From positions 2,170,001 to 2,234,000 of the forward strand of contig NZ_BLLN01000005.1 of assembly GCF_011170125.1 (NCBI RefSeq): a stretch of DNA of 64,000 nt, given 5' to 3'. The DNA is from Streptomyces diastaticus subsp. diastaticus (GTDB lineage Bacteria > Actinomycetota > Actinomycetes > Streptomycetales > Streptomycetaceae). A program made the position numbers and the translations under genes. Each line of letters starts with the position of its first letter. Position 1 is the stretch's first letter. The notes below the pieces were generated by a model. That model did no database searches. It was not told the DNA's origin and was given only the letters and a program-made list of their open reading frames with translations. This document shows, in pieces, positions 51,823 through 61,598 of this stretch.

Positions 51823-52686
51823 TCAGACCGGCCCGGCCAGCCCCTCCAGCGCCTCGGCCACCTCCTCCAGGAAGGCGGCGGTGGCCCGGCGGCTGCACGG
51901 CAGCTCGGGGTTCCACGGCAGCACCGGGGCGTCGGCGGTCAGTGTGCGCCAGGCGGCCGACCCCGCCGGTGTCCGGGGCTGCTCGGCGTTGCTACGGGCG
52001 TCGCTGAGGACCAGGTTCGGGGTGAGTCCGACGGCCTTGTCCCAGGCCGTCGTACGCCAGTTGACGCCACCCTCCTCACCGGGGTCGGTGAGCCGCACCC
52101 CGAGGTCGGCCAGGCGGCGCAGCTCCGGCCAGGCCGACGGACGGGCCAGGTGGACCTTCTCCGGCCCCGCCGGGGAGAGCGCCAGCACGCGGACCCCGGG
52201 AGCGCGCCGGGCGGCGGCGGCGAGCCGCTCCTCGGCGGCCACCAGCCGTTCCGCGCCCTCCTCGGCCCGCCCGCCGAGGGCCACCGCCAGCTCGGCGAAC
52301 CGCTCCAGCAGCCGGGCCTGCGGCACCTCTCCGGCGACCGACAGGGCGATGACCGGCAGGTGCGCCCGCTCGGCCGTCCCGTCGTCCACGGCGTAGGCGT
52401 GCTTCCCGTCGTACGTCACGTCCACGATCAGTTCGGGGCCCTCGCTCAGCAGCCGTTCCTCGTCCAGCGCGCCGGACGGCCCGAGGTAGGGCACGTCCGC
52501 CGGGGCGTCCGCGCCCCACTTGGCCGGATCAGGACGCTCCCCGTCGTGCCCGGAACCGAACACGGCGACGGGCCGCACCCCCAGATCGGCCAGGACCGCG
52601 CCCGCCCTGAGGTAGGCCGCCACCCGCCGCGGCCTGTGCTCCGACCGCACCGTGACACCCCGGTCGTCGGTGAACTCCCACGCCAT
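51823..52686 (-). CDS. periplasmic-binding-protein fold (class III, FhuD/TroA-like) without signal peptide
   Basis: 287 aa. FTDDRGVTVRSEHRPRRVAAYLRAGAVLADLGVRPVAVFG is the start of an iron-siderophore/B12 binding-protein fold, with GALDEERLLSEGPELIVDV and the long central helix later. No signal peptide, lipobox or twin-Arg motif lies before it, even if the frame is extended upstream. I infer a cytosolic relative, or a protein exported by another route. No permease or ATPase is adjacent. ATG 52686 with AAGGGG about 12 nt away. Confidence 0.72.
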   Translation of the reverse strand: MAWEFTDDRGVTVRSEHRPRRVAAYLRAGAVLADLGVRPVAVFGSGHDGERPDPAKWGADAPADVPYLGPSGALDEERLLSEGPELIVDVTYDGKHAYAVDDGTAERAHLPVIALSVAGEVPQARLLERFAELAVALGGRAEEGAERLVAAEERLAAAARRAPGVRVLALSPAGPEKVHLARPSAWPELRRLADLGVRLTDPGEEGGVNWRTTAWDKAVGLTPNLVLSDARSNAEQPRTPAGSAAWRTLTADAPVLPWNPELPCSRRATAAFLEEVAEALEGLAGPV

Positions 52687-52829
52687 ACGCCACCCGCCCC
52701 TTCGCACACTCGCCCGGTTCCTGCCGGGCTCCACCATCCGCCCGCCGATGGCTCCGCACAACCCCCGCCTGACGCCCGCCCCCCTTGACCGGCCATTCGG
52801 CCGGCACATGCCCGCTGGGCGGGAAGCCC

Positions 52830-52866
52830 GACGGCCGCCCACCCCCGGGAGGGGTGGGCGGCCGTC
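52830..52866. terminator. terminator upstream of the binding-protein-fold gene, after the VanW-like gene
   Basis: Perfect 16-bp stem (52830-52845 with 52851-52866), 5-nt loop, 10 bp beyond the VanW-like gene's stop on the minus strand. Confidence 0.82.
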
Positions 52867-52876
52867 GTGGGCTCGG

Positions 52877-54946
52877 TCAGCTCGCGTCGGTCTCGATGAC
52901 GCCGACGCGCTCCTCGGGCGTCGTCCCGAGCAGCGCCTGGCGCATCGCGCCGATGACGTCCTCGGGGGTGACGGGCGTCCTGTCGCCGGTACCGCGGGTG
53001 ATCATGATTCCGTCGAAGGTGTTGCCGTACAGCTTCTTCAGCGCGGCCTGGTCGTACTTCTCGACCAGCTTGCCGTCGACCGCCTGCACGCTGAGGATCT
53101 GCGGCAGCGAGCGCTCGGGGCCGAACGGGATGGAGGCTTCCCCGGCCTTGACCGTCACGATGCCGGACATCGCCGGGACGGCGAACTCCTTCATCATGCG
53201 GTCCACCTCGGTTTTGGAGACGGTCGGTTCGCGGGTCGCCATCGGCACCGCCACCGGTGCGCTCTCCCCGCTCGCCACCTGCGTGCGGTACGCCTGCTCG
53301 ACGGCGTTGACCGAGCCCTTCACGTCGAGGGTCTTGCCGGCCTTGCCGTAGACGGGGACGGGTTCGCCGCTCTTGAAGGAGATCGAGCCCTCCACGGCGG
53401 ACCCGGCCGTGCCCGCGAGCCGGTCGAGGGCGTCGGCCAGCTTCTCCTTGTCGACGGGCATCGTCGGTTCGACCACCCGCTCCTGGCCGAAGAGCGAGCC
53501 CACGACGGTGACCGGGTTGTAGTCGCTGGCGGCGGCGGACCGGGCGGTCGCCTCGCTGTCCAGCGAGAGCCCGGCCTGTGCCGGCTTCAACTCGGCCTGC
53601 TTGCCGTCCACGTCGAGGGCGAGCGGCAGGGCGGTGCGCTCGCCGAAGGCGGCGTCGAGCTTCTTGACCGCCTCGTCGTGGGTGGAGCCGCCGATGTCCA
53701 CCCCGAGGACGGTGGTGCCCTTCGGCACGTCGGCGTGGCCCATGAGCAGCCCCGCGCCGTACAGCCCGGCGCCGACCACGACCACGGCCGCGCCGAGCAG
53801 GACCAGCTTGTTGCGGCCTTTCCTCTTCGCCGGGCGGGAGGTCTCCGGCTCGGGCTCGCCGAGCGGCTCGGGCAGCCGGGGCGGGGTGTGCGGCAGCGGC
53901 CCGTCGCGGTGGGCGCCCGGCCCTCCGGGGCCGCCGGGTCCGAACGGTCCGCCGGGGGCGTCCGCGGCGGGGCCGGGCGGGACGACGGGCAGGCCGCTGG
54001 TGAGCGTGTCGCCGGAGACGTGCTCACGTTCGGCGGGCCGCTCCGGGGCGGGCTTCTGCGGGGTGAGGACCGCGGTGTCGTCGCTCATCGGTCCCGCCGG
54101 GCCGCGGGGGCCGCCGGGGCGCGGAGGGCTCCCGGTGTCGCCGACACGCGGCACACCGCCCGTGTCGCCTTGCCCGCCGGGGGCCCGGCCGCCGTCGGAG
54201 AGCACCGGGCGGACCGTCGAGTCGCCGCTAACCGGGCCACCGGTGGGGCCGTCCGGACGGGCGGGGCCCGGGCCCAACGGCCCCTGGGCGACGGCCCGGG
54301 AGACGTCGAACGACCCGGTGGTGCCGTTACGGCCGGGGGTGCCGGTCGGGCCGGTGTCGCCGGTGGCGCCCGAACCGTAGGACGCCTGCCCGGAACCGCC
54401 CGGCCGCTTACCGGCGCCGGGACCACCGGGACCGCCGGCCGCGGCGCCGGCGGGACCGGCGGAGGCCGGTGTTCCGCCGCTCTGGCCCGCGCCGCCGCCG
54501 GTGGCGGCCGGACGACCGGCGCTCTTGCGCGGGGCGAACCAGTCGCTGGTGGGCTTCTCGGCGGCGCGCGGCGCCTCTTCGGCGGGTGCCTCGGCACCGG
54601 GGTTGCCGCCGGGGCGCTCCCCGCCGCCCCTGGCGGACGGGCCGGACCGCTCGGCGGCGGGCGCGGGCGCAGCCGTCTCGCCCGTCTCGGCGTCGGCGTC
54701 CTTCTCGGCGACGGGGGTACGCATGACGACCGGCGGGATGGGCCGCGATCCGGGGATGTTGATCCGGATACGCGTCGTCAGCGTGGTCTCGGTCTTCCGT
54801 TCGGCGTCGCCCCGGTCGGCCGCGGCCGGGCCGCGCTCGTCGGCGCCGCCCGCGGCGGACGCCCCGTACGGCGGGGTCCCCGAGGGGTAGGCGGTGTTGT
54901 CGCGGCCCTGGGGTCCGGACGACGAACTGTCAGTTTCACGACTCAA
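52877..54946 (-). CDS. VanW-like peptidoglycan-binding membrane protein with long disordered N-terminus
   Basis: 689 aa. Residues 1-370 are Pro/Gly/Ser-rich with collagen-like stretches (GPTGTPGRNGTTG). A basic segment PAKRKGRNK and a membrane helix (about 383-403) precede an extracellular part with two PG_binding_4/VanW N-type modules (VLGVDIGGSTHDEAVKKL; SLFGQERVVEP; MPVDKEKLADALDRL). No LysM. TTG 54946 (LSRETDSSSSGPQ) has GGGAG at 8 nt; no better ATG/GTG exists. Probably cross-links or senses peptidoglycan. Isolated transcription unit. Confidence 0.8.
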   Translation of the reverse strand: MSRETDSSSSGPQGRDNTAYPSGTPPYGASAAGGADERGPAAADRGDAERKTETTLTTRIRINIPGSRPIPPVVMRTPVAEKDADAETGETAAPAPAAERSGPSARGGGERPGGNPGAEAPAEEAPRAAEKPTSDWFAPRKSAGRPAATGGGAGQSGGTPASAGPAGAAAGGPGGPGAGKRPGGSGQASYGSGATGDTGPTGTPGRNGTTGSFDVSRAVAQGPLGPGPARPDGPTGGPVSGDSTVRPVLSDGGRAPGGQGDTGGVPRVGDTGSPPRPGGPRGPAGPMSDDTAVLTPQKPAPERPAEREHVSGDTLTSGLPVVPPGPAADAPGGPFGPGGPGGPGAHRDGPLPHTPPRLPEPLGEPEPETSRPAKRKGRNKLVLLGAAVVVVGAGLYGAGLLMGHADVPKGTTVLGVDIGGSTHDEAVKKLDAAFGERTALPLALDVDGKQAELKPAQAGLSLDSEATARSAAASDYNPVTVVGSLFGQERVVEPTMPVDKEKLADALDRLAGTAGSAVEGSISFKSGEPVPVYGKAGKTLDVKGSVNAVEQAYRTQVASGESAPVAVPMATREPTVSKTEVDRMMKEFAVPAMSGIVTVKAGEASIPFGPERSLPQILSVQAVDGKLVEKYDQAALKKLYGNTFDGIMITRGTGDRTPVTPEDVIGAMRQALLGTTPEERVGVIETDAS

Positions 54947-55168
54947 GGCAGGTTCTCCCGATCGGCTCCACCGCCCCTGTCGGCCTTGCTCGGGGTTTGT
55001 CAGACACCCCCTGGGGCGGTTCGGCGGCGCGCACCACCATACTGGCCGCCACCGGTCCGCAACGTGCGCCTGGCGTTCAAACCATCCGTGGGGCTCATGG
55101 TGCTCATGTGGGGGAAGTGGTAAGTCCGTGCCCAACTGGGACGGCTCGGGCGCTCGGACGCCGTGGCG

Positions 55169-55627
55169 TCAGGCGCCGCCCGGGCTCGGACGCCAGACGG
55201 TGGCGCACATCACAGCCAGCGCCATTCCGCCGAGGAGGAACAGGTACGAGCCGCCGCCCGCCGCGAAGACGAAGTCGCCCTCGGGGCGCGTGGTGGTGAG
55301 CAGGATGACCGCGAGCATCCACCCCGCGGCCGAGGAGACCGCCCCGCCCCGCGCCCGCGCCAACAGCCCCGAACCGGTGAACGCCCCCACGGCGGCGACC
55401 AGGGCCAGCAGCAGCCCGCCGGGGAACCAGGCCGCCTGGAGCAGGCTCCCCGCCACGCCGACGACGGCGCCGAGCAGGAACAGCGGGACGTACAGGGCCA
55501 GTCGGCGCGCGGAGAAGCCGCCGCCGGAGAAGCCGAGCAGCTGTGCCGCGGACGGCGGCGCCTGCCCCGCCCCGGCGCGGGTGGCTCCGGAGGGCCGGGG
55601 AGCGGAGCCGCCGCGGGCGGCGCTCAT
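55169..55627 (-). CDS. DUF6113-type four-helix membrane protein
   Basis: 152 aa. A basic 45-residue N-terminus, then four hydrophobic helices (about 47-68, 72-90, 100-116, 120-140). [18 protein letters not shown] lies in the last loop. Co-translated with mshB (4-bp ATGA overlap at 55624-55627), the usual gene order next to actinobacterial mshB. Function unknown. Confidence 0.75.
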   Translation of the reverse strand: MSAARGGSAPRPSGATRAGAGQAPPSAAQLLGFSGGGFSARRLALYVPLFLLGAVVGVAGSLLQAAWFPGGLLLALVAAVGAFTGSGLLARARGGAVSSAAGWMLAVILLTTTRPEGDFVFAAGGGSYLFLLGGMALAVMCATVWRPSPGGA

Positions 55628-56562
55628 CGCGCGCTCCCGGCGTCGGCCGGGGCGCCGTCCGCTCCGTCGGCCGGGTCGAGCCCGGCGAACAGGTCGGTCT
55701 CCCACGGGTCCGTGGGTGCCTGGGGCGCGGGGACGACCCGCTCGTAGTACTCGACGGCGAAGAGCGGCTGGGCCCGCTCGTTGGAGAGGACGAAGAGCGG
55801 TTCCGCGACGGTGATCTGGGTGGCGTGCGCGCGCATCGCGGCCGCCTTCGCGCCGGCGTACGCGGTGCCGTCCACCACGGTGGTGACCTGTGCGTCGGCG
55901 ACCGCCCCGGGGAGGTCGGCGACCTCCCCGGCCTGGGTGAACGGGGAGTCGGCCAGCGCCTCGGGCAGCGCCGCGAACGCCTCGTCCGCCACCGAGCGCG
56001 GTACGCGGTTCCAGTAGATCCGGGTGATCCGGTGGGCCGGGCCGAGCTCGGGGCGCAGCCCGGGGTCGGCGGCCAGCTCGGCGGCGCGGTGGGCGACCCG
56101 GTGGGCCTGGATGTGGTCGGGGTGGCCGTAGCCCCCGTCGGGGTCGTAGGTCACCAGGACCTGCGGGCGGACCTCGCGGATCACCTCGACCAGGTGGAGC
56201 GCGGCCTCGTCCACGTCGGCGCTCCAGAACGCGCGGGGCGCGGTGTTCTGCGGCAGGCCCATCATCCCGGAGTCGCGGTAGCGTCCGGCGCCACCGAGGA
56301 AGCGGTGGTCCTGCACGCCGAGTTCGCGCATGGCGGCGGACAGCTCGCCGACCCGGTGCGGGCCGAGCGCGTCGTCCCGGTCGGCGGCGAGCCGCGCCAG
56401 TTCGGGCGGGATGACCTCGCCCTCCTCGCCGAGGGTGCAGGTCACCAGGGTGACGTGGACCCCCTCGGCGGCGTAGCGGGCCATGGTGGCGCCGTTGTTG
56501 ATGGACTCGTCGTCCGGGTGCGCGTGGACGAGCAGGAGTCGGCGGGCGGGCAGATCCGTCAT
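55624..56562 (-). CDS. mshB: N-acetyl-1-D-myo-inositol-2-amino-2-deoxy-alpha-D-glucopyranoside deacetylase
   Basis: 312 aa LmbE-like zinc deacetylase. AHPDDE (14-19; His15, Asp18 as zinc ligands) and [12 protein letters not shown] (third ligand His) are intact. It removes acetate from GlcNAc-inositol, the second step to mycothiol, the main low-molecular-weight thiol of actinobacteria. Leaderless: TAGGGT ends 6 nt before ATG 56562 and there is no ribosome binding site. Confidence 0.92.
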   Translation of the reverse strand: MTDLPARRLLLVHAHPDDESINNGATMARYAAEGVHVTLVTCTLGEEGEVIPPELARLAADRDDALGPHRVGELSAAMRELGVQDHRFLGGAGRYRDSGMMGLPQNTAPRAFWSADVDEAALHLVEVIREVRPQVLVTYDPDGGYGHPDHIQAHRVAHRAAELAADPGLRPELGPAHRITRIYWNRVPRSVADEAFAALPEALADSPFTQAGEVADLPGAVADAQVTTVVDGTAYAGAKAAAMRAHATQITVAEPLFVLSNERAQPLFAVEYYERVVPAPQAPTDPWETDLFAGLDPADGADGAPADAGSAR

Positions 56563-56568
56563 GGGCCC

Positions 56569-56574
56569 ACCCTA
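56569..56574 (-). promoter_or_regulatory. -10 box TAGGGT of leaderless mshB
   Basis: TAGGGT on the minus strand ends 6 nt before the mshB ATG. Confidence 0.5.
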
Positions 56575-56603
56575 CGAGGCGGCGGGGCGCACGGCGGAGC
56601 AGC

Positions 56604-56639
56604 CCGGGGTGGCGGCGCCGGGCCGCGCCGCCACCCCGG
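56604..56639 (-). terminator. terminator after the small membrane protein gene
   Basis: Perfect 15-bp stem (56604-56618 with 56625-56639), 6-nt loop, just beyond the stop of the gene at 56646 and upstream of mshB. Confidence 0.78.
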
Positions 56640-56645
56640 ACGGCG

Positions 56646-56840
56646 TCAGAACTTGATGCCGCCGATCATGCCCGCCACGTTCGAGGTGAAGTCCCCGATC
56701 ATCGGGCCCACGGACGAGCTGGCCAGGTAGAAGCCCAGCAGGACGCAGACCAGGGCGTGCGCTCCCTTGAGACCCGATTTGCGGATCAGCAGGAAGACGA
56801 CGATCAGCAGCAGCACCACCGCCGAAATCGAGAGTGCCAC
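56646..56840 (-). CDS. 64-residue membrane protein
   Basis: 64 aa. First helix (about 2-20, ISAVVLLLIVVFLLI), short basic loop RKSGLKG, second hydrophobic segment (27-44), and a Gly/Phe-rich end DFTSNVAGMIGGIKF. GTG start at 56840 with GGAGGTG upstream. Such proteins are common in Streptomyces; no role known. Own terminator. Confidence 0.72.
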   Translation of the reverse strand: MALSISAVVLLLIVVFLLIRKSGLKGAHALVCVLLGFYLASSSVGPMIGDFTSNVAGMIGGIKF

Positions 56841-57042
56841 GGCGGATCACCTCCGGTTTCCTCGGTGGACCGATCTCTTGGATCTGGGACGCCGTCCCGG
56901 GCGGGGCGGCGCGGTCAACTCGTGTGCGGGCAGGGCGGAACAGCCCGGTACGCAGATACCTACCCACCAGGCGCTACGGATCATAACTATCCGTACACGC
57001 GCGTGGATCGGCGCACGGCAGCACAAGGGGGCGCTTGAGCCA

Positions 57043-57048
57043 TAGTCT
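57043..57048 (+). promoter_or_regulatory. -10 box TAGTCT of leaderless peptidase gene
   Basis: TAGTCT ends 6 nt before ATG 57055; the CCTGGC between is not a ribosome binding site. No -35 recognised. Confidence 0.5.
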
Positions 57049-57054
57049 CCTGGC

Positions 57055-59196
57055 ATGTCTACCGAACACCTCACCTTCCCGCGGCAGCACGCGCGGACCC
57101 AGCGGTTCACCCTGGGGGCGCCCCGGGCCTTCACCGTGGCCCCGGACGGCTCCCGCGTCGCGTTCCTGCGCTCCGCCTCCGGCACCGAACGGGCCCAGGG
57201 CCTCTGGGTGCTGGATCTGGACGCAGACGCCCACGAGCGTCCCGTCGCCGACCCGGCGGCCCTGCTGGCCGGTGCCGGCGAGCAGCTCTCGGCCGCCGAG
57301 CGGGCCCGCCGCGAGCGCAGCAGGGAGGGCGGCGCGGGCATCGTCGGGTACGCCGTGGACGAGGCGGTCGAGACGGCCGCGTTCACCCTCTCGGGACGGC
57401 TGTACGTGGCCGACCTGCGCGCCGAGGGGACCGCTCCGGCGCCGGTGCGCCAACTCGACGTGCCCGGCCCGGTGATCGACCCGCGCCCCTCGCCGGACGG
57501 CCGGTACGTGGCGTACACGGTGCGCGGGGCGCTGCGGGTGGTGGCGGCCGACGGCAGCGGCGACCGGCCGGTGGCCGAGCCGGAGTCGGAGTCGGTGACC
57601 TACGGCCTCGCGGAGTTCGCGGCGGCCGAGGAGATGGACCGCTCGCGCGGCTTCTGGTGGGCGCCGGACAGCTCGGCGCTGCTGGTGGAACGGGCCGACG
57701 ACGCGCCCGTGGCCCGCTGGTGGATCGCCGACCCGGCCCGCCCGGCGGCGGAACCGGCCCGGGTGGCGTACCCGGCGGCGGGCACCCCCAACGCCGAGGT
57801 GCGCCTCTTCGCGTACCCGCTGGACGGCACCGCCCGCACCGAGATCGGCTGGGACCGGACCCGTCATCCGTACCTGGCACGCGTGCTGTGGGACGCGACC
57901 GGTCCGCTGCTGCTGGTGCAGGCCCGTGACCAGCGCGAGCAGCTCTACCTGGCCGCCGATCCGGCCACCGGCGCGACGCGGATGATCCACGCCGACGAGG
58001 ACCCGAGCTGGCTCGACCTGCACGCGGGTGCCCCGGCCCGGACCCCGGACGGGCGGCTGGTGCGGATCGCCGACGAGGGCGGCGCTCGCGTGCTGGCCGT
58101 CGGCGACCGGCCGCTGACCGGGGACGCCTTCCACGTCCGGGGCCTGCTCGACGTCGGCGCCGACGACCTGCTGGTCTCGGTCTCGGCGGGGCCGGGCGCC
58201 GAGGAGCCGGAGACGGGCGAGGTCCACGTCCTGCGCGTCAACGAGCTGGGCACGGAGCGGGTGAGCACCGGACCGGGGGTGCACGGCGCGGTCCGCGGCG
58301 GCCCGGTCACCGTGCTGGTCTCCTCGGTCCTCGACCGGCCCGGGCAGCGGGCCCGGGTGCTGCGCGGCGGCGAGGAGGTCGCCGTCATCGCCTCGCACGC
58401 AGAAAGTCCGGTAATCGCCCCTCGGCCGACGCTCACCCTGGCCGGCGAGAGCCGGATCCCCGCCGCCGTGCTGCTCCCCTCCGGCCACCGGGCGGGCGAC
58501 GGGCCGCTCCCGGTGCTCCTGGACCCCTACGGCGGCCCGCACGGCCAGCGGGTGCTCGCCGCCCACAACGCCCACCTCACCTCCCAGTGGTTCGCCGACC
58601 AGGGGTTCGCGGTGGTCGTCGCCGACGGCCGGGGCTCCCCGGGCCGCTCCCCCGCCTGGGAGAAGGCGATCCGCCACGAGTTCACGGCCACCCTGGACGA
58701 CCAGGTGGAGGCGGTGCACGCGCTGGCCGAGGAGTTCCCGCTGGACCTGACCCGGGTCGGCATCCGCGGCTGGTCGTACGGCGGATACCTGGCGGCGCTC
58801 GCCGTACTGCGCCGCCCCGACGTCTTCCACGCGGGCGTCGCCGGGGCCCCCGTGACCGACTGGCGGCTCTACGACACGCACTACACCGAGCGGTACCTCG
58901 GCGACCCCGCGGAGGCCGGCGGGGAGGTCTACGCCCGCAACTCGCTGGTCACCGACGAGGGACTGTCCGGCGCCGCCGGCCCGCACCGCCCGCTGATGAT
59001 CGTGCACGGCCTCGCCGACGACAACGTGGTGGCCGCGCACACCCTGCGCCTGTCCAGCGCCCTGCTGGCGGCGGGCCGCCCGCACGAGGTGCTGCCGCTC
59101 TCCGGCGTCACCCACATGACCCCGCAGGAGCAGGTCGCGGAGAACCTTCTCCTGCTCCAGGTCGACTTCCTGAAGCGCTCGCTGGGCATCGTCTGA
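57055..59196 (+). CDS. S9B dipeptidyl-peptidase IV-type serine peptidase
   Basis: 713 aa. N-terminal beta-propeller (about 20-480) then an alpha/beta-hydrolase catalytic domain. Triad: Ser574 (GWSYGG), Asp655 (LADDNV), His687 (VTHM). The Glu pair EE (192-193) in AAEEMDRSRGFWW matches the DPP-IV motif that holds the substrate's free amino end, so release of Xaa-Pro dipeptides is likely. No signal peptide, cytosolic. An oligopeptide ABC operon follows on the other strand. Confidence 0.9.
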   Translation: MSTEHLTFPRQHARTQRFTLGAPRAFTVAPDGSRVAFLRSASGTERAQGLWVLDLDADAHERPVADPAALLAGAGEQLSAAERARRERSREGGAGIVGYAVDEAVETAAFTLSGRLYVADLRAEGTAPAPVRQLDVPGPVIDPRPSPDGRYVAYTVRGALRVVAADGSGDRPVAEPESESVTYGLAEFAAAEEMDRSRGFWWAPDSSALLVERADDAPVARWWIADPARPAAEPARVAYPAAGTPNAEVRLFAYPLDGTARTEIGWDRTRHPYLARVLWDATGPLLLVQARDQREQLYLAADPATGATRMIHADEDPSWLDLHAGAPARTPDGRLVRIADEGGARVLAVGDRPLTGDAFHVRGLLDVGADDLLVSVSAGPGAEEPETGEVHVLRVNELGTERVSTGPGVHGAVRGGPVTVLVSSVLDRPGQRARVLRGGEEVAVIASHAESPVIAPRPTLTLAGESRIPAAVLLPSGHRAGDGPLPVLLDPYGGPHGQRVLAAHNAHLTSQWFADQGFAVVVADGRGSPGRSPAWEKAIRHEFTATLDDQVEAVHALAEEFPLDLTRVGIRGWSYGGYLAALAVLRRPDVFHAGVAGAPVTDWRLYDTHYTERYLGDPAEAGGEVYARNSLVTDEGLSGAAGPHRPLMIVHGLADDNVVAAHTLRLSSALLAAGRPHEVLPLSGVTHMTPQEQVAENLLLLQVDFLKRSLGIV

Positions 59197-59241
59197 CGCG
59201 CGCCGGGCGCCCCGGAGGCATCGCGGGAGCGAGAAGGCGGA

Positions 59242-59269
59242 CCGACCGGAGCGCGGACGCTCCGGTCGG
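59242..59269 (+). terminator. terminator after the peptidase gene
   Basis: Perfect 12-bp stem (59242-59253 with 59258-59269), 4-nt loop CGGA. Confidence 0.78.
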
Positions 59270-59382
59270 CCTACGGCACCCGCACGGCCGTACGCTGTCG
59301 ACTCTGCACCGTCCGTACGTCGCGACCGTGTCCGTCATGTTGCCGTCGCGTCAACGCGGTTGCTCCGGAATCGTCCTCCCCG

Positions 59383-60618
59383 TCAGGAGTCCGCCGGACC
59401 GGCGCCCCGCCCGTCGTCCCCCTCGCCCCCGGCCTCGCCGCCGGACTCCTCCCCGGCCTGCACCACGATCTGCTTCTCCTCCGCGAAGTGGCACGCGGAG
59501 GGGTGGGCCGCGGGGCCCTTGGCGCCCTGGAGGACGGCGGGGACGACGAGCAGCGGCTCCTCCAGGGCGCACCGGTCCTGCGCCTTCCAGCAGCGGGTGC
59601 GGAAGTGGCAGCCCGAGGGCGGGTTGGCGGGCGAGGGGACGTCGCCGGTGAGGATGATGCGCTCGCGGCGCTCGCGGGCGCCCGGGTCGGGGACGGGGAC
59701 GGCGGAGAGCAGGGCCTGGGTGTAGGGGTGGGTGGGGTGCTGGTAGATCTCCTCGTCGGTGCCGGTCTCGACGATCTTGCCGAGGTACATGACGGCTACC
59801 CGGTCGGAGATGTGCCGCACGATGGACAGGTCGTGCGCGATGAAGACGTAACTGAGGTCGAACTGGTCCTGGAGCCGCTCCAGGAGGTTGACGACCTGCG
59901 CCTGGACGGAGACGTCGAGGGCGGAGACCGGCTCGTCGGCGACGATGATCTCCGGGCGCAGGGCCAGGCCCCGGGCGATGCCGATGCGCTGGCGCTGCCC
60001 GCCGGAGAACTGGTGCGGGTACCGGTTGATGTACTCCGGGTTGAGCCCGACCACGTCGAGGAGTTCCCGCACCCGCTTGCGCCGCGACCCCTTGGGGGCC
60101 ACCTCGGGGTGGATCTCGTACGGTTCGCCGATGATGTCGCCGACGGTCATCCGCGGGTTGAGCGAGGTGTACGGGTCCTGGAAGACCATCTGGATGTTCC
60201 GGCGGACCGCCCTCAGCGCGCGGCCCGACAGGCGGGAGACGTCCTCGCCCTTGTAGCGGATCTCGCCCGCGGTCGGGCGCTCCAGGTGGACCAGCATCCG
60301 GGCGACGGTGGACTTGCCGCAGCCGGACTCGCCGACGATGCCGAGGGTCTCGCCCTCGTGCAGGGCGAACGACACCCCGTCGACCGCCTTGACCGCGCCG
60401 ACCTGGCGGCGGAAGACGATGCCCTGGGTCAGCGGGAAGTGCTTGACCAGGTGGTGGACCTCCAGGACGGGTTCGCCGGCCGCCCGGGTGGACTCCAGGC
60501 GGGAGCGGGTCAGCAGGTCCTCGGTGGACGGGGGCTGGTTGCGGACGGTCGCGTCGTCACGGGTCGCGCCGGTGTTCGCCGCGCCCTCGTCGGGGCCGGG
60601 CCGCTCATCGGGGTCCAT
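59383..60618 (-). CDS. oligopeptide ABC transporter ATPase (OppF/DppF-like)
   Basis: 411 aa. Walker [11 protein letters not shown]-loop QDPYTSLNP, signature [13 protein letters not shown], Walker [13 protein letters not shown]. The C-terminal oligopeptide-type extension ([14 protein letters not shown]...) carries Cys residues for a possible Fe-S cluster seen in Opp/Dpp ATPases. The last 30 residues are Gly/Glu-rich. Cytosolic. Overlaps the neighbouring ATPase gene by 14 bp. Confidence 0.9.
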   Translation of the reverse strand: MDPDERPGPDEGAANTGATRDDATVRNQPPSTEDLLTRSRLESTRAAGEPVLEVHHLVKHFPLTQGIVFRRQVGAVKAVDGVSFALHEGETLGIVGESGCGKSTVARMLVHLERPTAGEIRYKGEDVSRLSGRALRAVRRNIQMVFQDPYTSLNPRMTVGDIIGEPYEIHPEVAPKGSRRKRVRELLDVVGLNPEYINRYPHQFSGGQRQRIGIARGLALRPEIIVADEPVSALDVSVQAQVVNLLERLQDQFDLSYVFIAHDLSIVRHISDRVAVMYLGKIVETGTDEEIYQHPTHPYTQALLSAVPVPDPGARERRERIILTGDVPSPANPPSGCHFRTRCWKAQDRCALEEPLLVVPAVLQGAKGPAAHPSACHFAEEKQIVVQAGEESGGEAGGEGDDGRGAGPADS

Positions 60619-61585
60619 CGAGCGTCTCCTTCCAGAAGTGGCAGGCGCTCCGGCGGCGCGGGTCCACCTCGTAGAGCGGCGGCACGTCGGTGCGGCAGAC
60701 CTCGCGGGCCTGCGGGCAGCGCGGATGGAAGGCGCAGCCCGGCGGGATGGCCAGCAGGTTGGGCGGCAGCCCCTTGATCGCGTACAGCTCGCGGCCCTTC
60801 TGGTCCAGGCGCGGGATGGAGTCGAGCAGGCCGCGGGTGTAGGGGTGGGCGGGGGCCCGGTAGATGTCGTCGACGGGGGCGGTCTCGACGATCCGCCCGG
60901 CGTACATCACCGCGATCTTGTCGGCGACGTCGGCGACGACACCGAGGTCGTGGGTGATGAGGATGAGCCCCATGTTGTACTCGCGCTGGAGCTCCGCGAG
61001 CAGCTCCATGACCTGGGCCTGCACCGTCACGTCGAGCGCCGTGGTGGGCTCGTCGGCGATGATCAGCTTGGGCTCCAGCGCCATCGCCATGGCGATCATG
61101 ATGCGCTGGCGCATACCGCCGGAGAACTGGTGCGGGTACTGGTTGACGCGTTCGGCGGCCGCCGGGATGCGGACCCGGTCCATCAGCTCGACCGCCTTCG
61201 CCTTGGCGTCCTTGCGTGACATGCCGCGGTGCACCGTGAACATCTCGCCGAGCTGGTCGCCGACGGTGAGCACCGGGTTGAGCGAGGAGAGCGCGTCCTG
61301 GAAGATCATCGCCATCTCCGCGCCGCGCACCTTGCGCCGCCGGTCCTCCTTGAGGGGCAGCAGGTCGCGCCCCTCGAAGAGGATCTGGCCGCCGGTGATG
61401 TGCCCGGGCGGGGTGTCGAGGATGCCCATGACGGCCTGGGCGGTGACGGACTTGCCGGAGCCGGACTCACCGAGGACGGCCAGCGTCTCCCCCGCGTCGA
61501 CGGAGTAGGAGACGCCGTTGACGGCCTTGGCGACGCCTTCCCTGGTGTGGAACTCCACCTGGAGGTCGCGCACGTCGAGCAACAT
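60605..61585 (-). CDS. oligopeptide ABC transporter ATPase (OppD/DppD-like)
   Basis: 326 aa. Walker [10 protein letters not shown], signature [14 protein letters not shown], Walker [13 protein letters not shown] and the C-terminal [17 protein letters not shown] 61585 ([12 protein letters not shown]) is chosen because GAGGAG lies 10 nt upstream; the extended form would overlap the preceding permease stop. Partners with the other ATPase as a heterodimer. Confidence 0.9.
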   Translation of the reverse strand: MLLDVRDLQVEFHTREGVAKAVNGVSYSVDAGETLAVLGESGSGKSVTAQAVMGILDTPPGHITGGQILFEGRDLLPLKEDRRRKVRGAEMAMIFQDALSSLNPVLTVGDQLGEMFTVHRGMSRKDAKAKAVELMDRVRIPAAAERVNQYPHQFSGGMRQRIMIAMAMALEPKLIIADEPTTALDVTVQAQVMELLAELQREYNMGLILITHDLGVVADVADKIAVMYAGRIVETAPVDDIYRAPAHPYTRGLLDSIPRLDQKGRELYAIKGLPPNLLAIPPGCAFHPRCPQAREVCRTDVPPLYEVDPRRRSACHFWKETLDGPR

Positions 61586-61598
61586 CGGCAGCAGCTCC

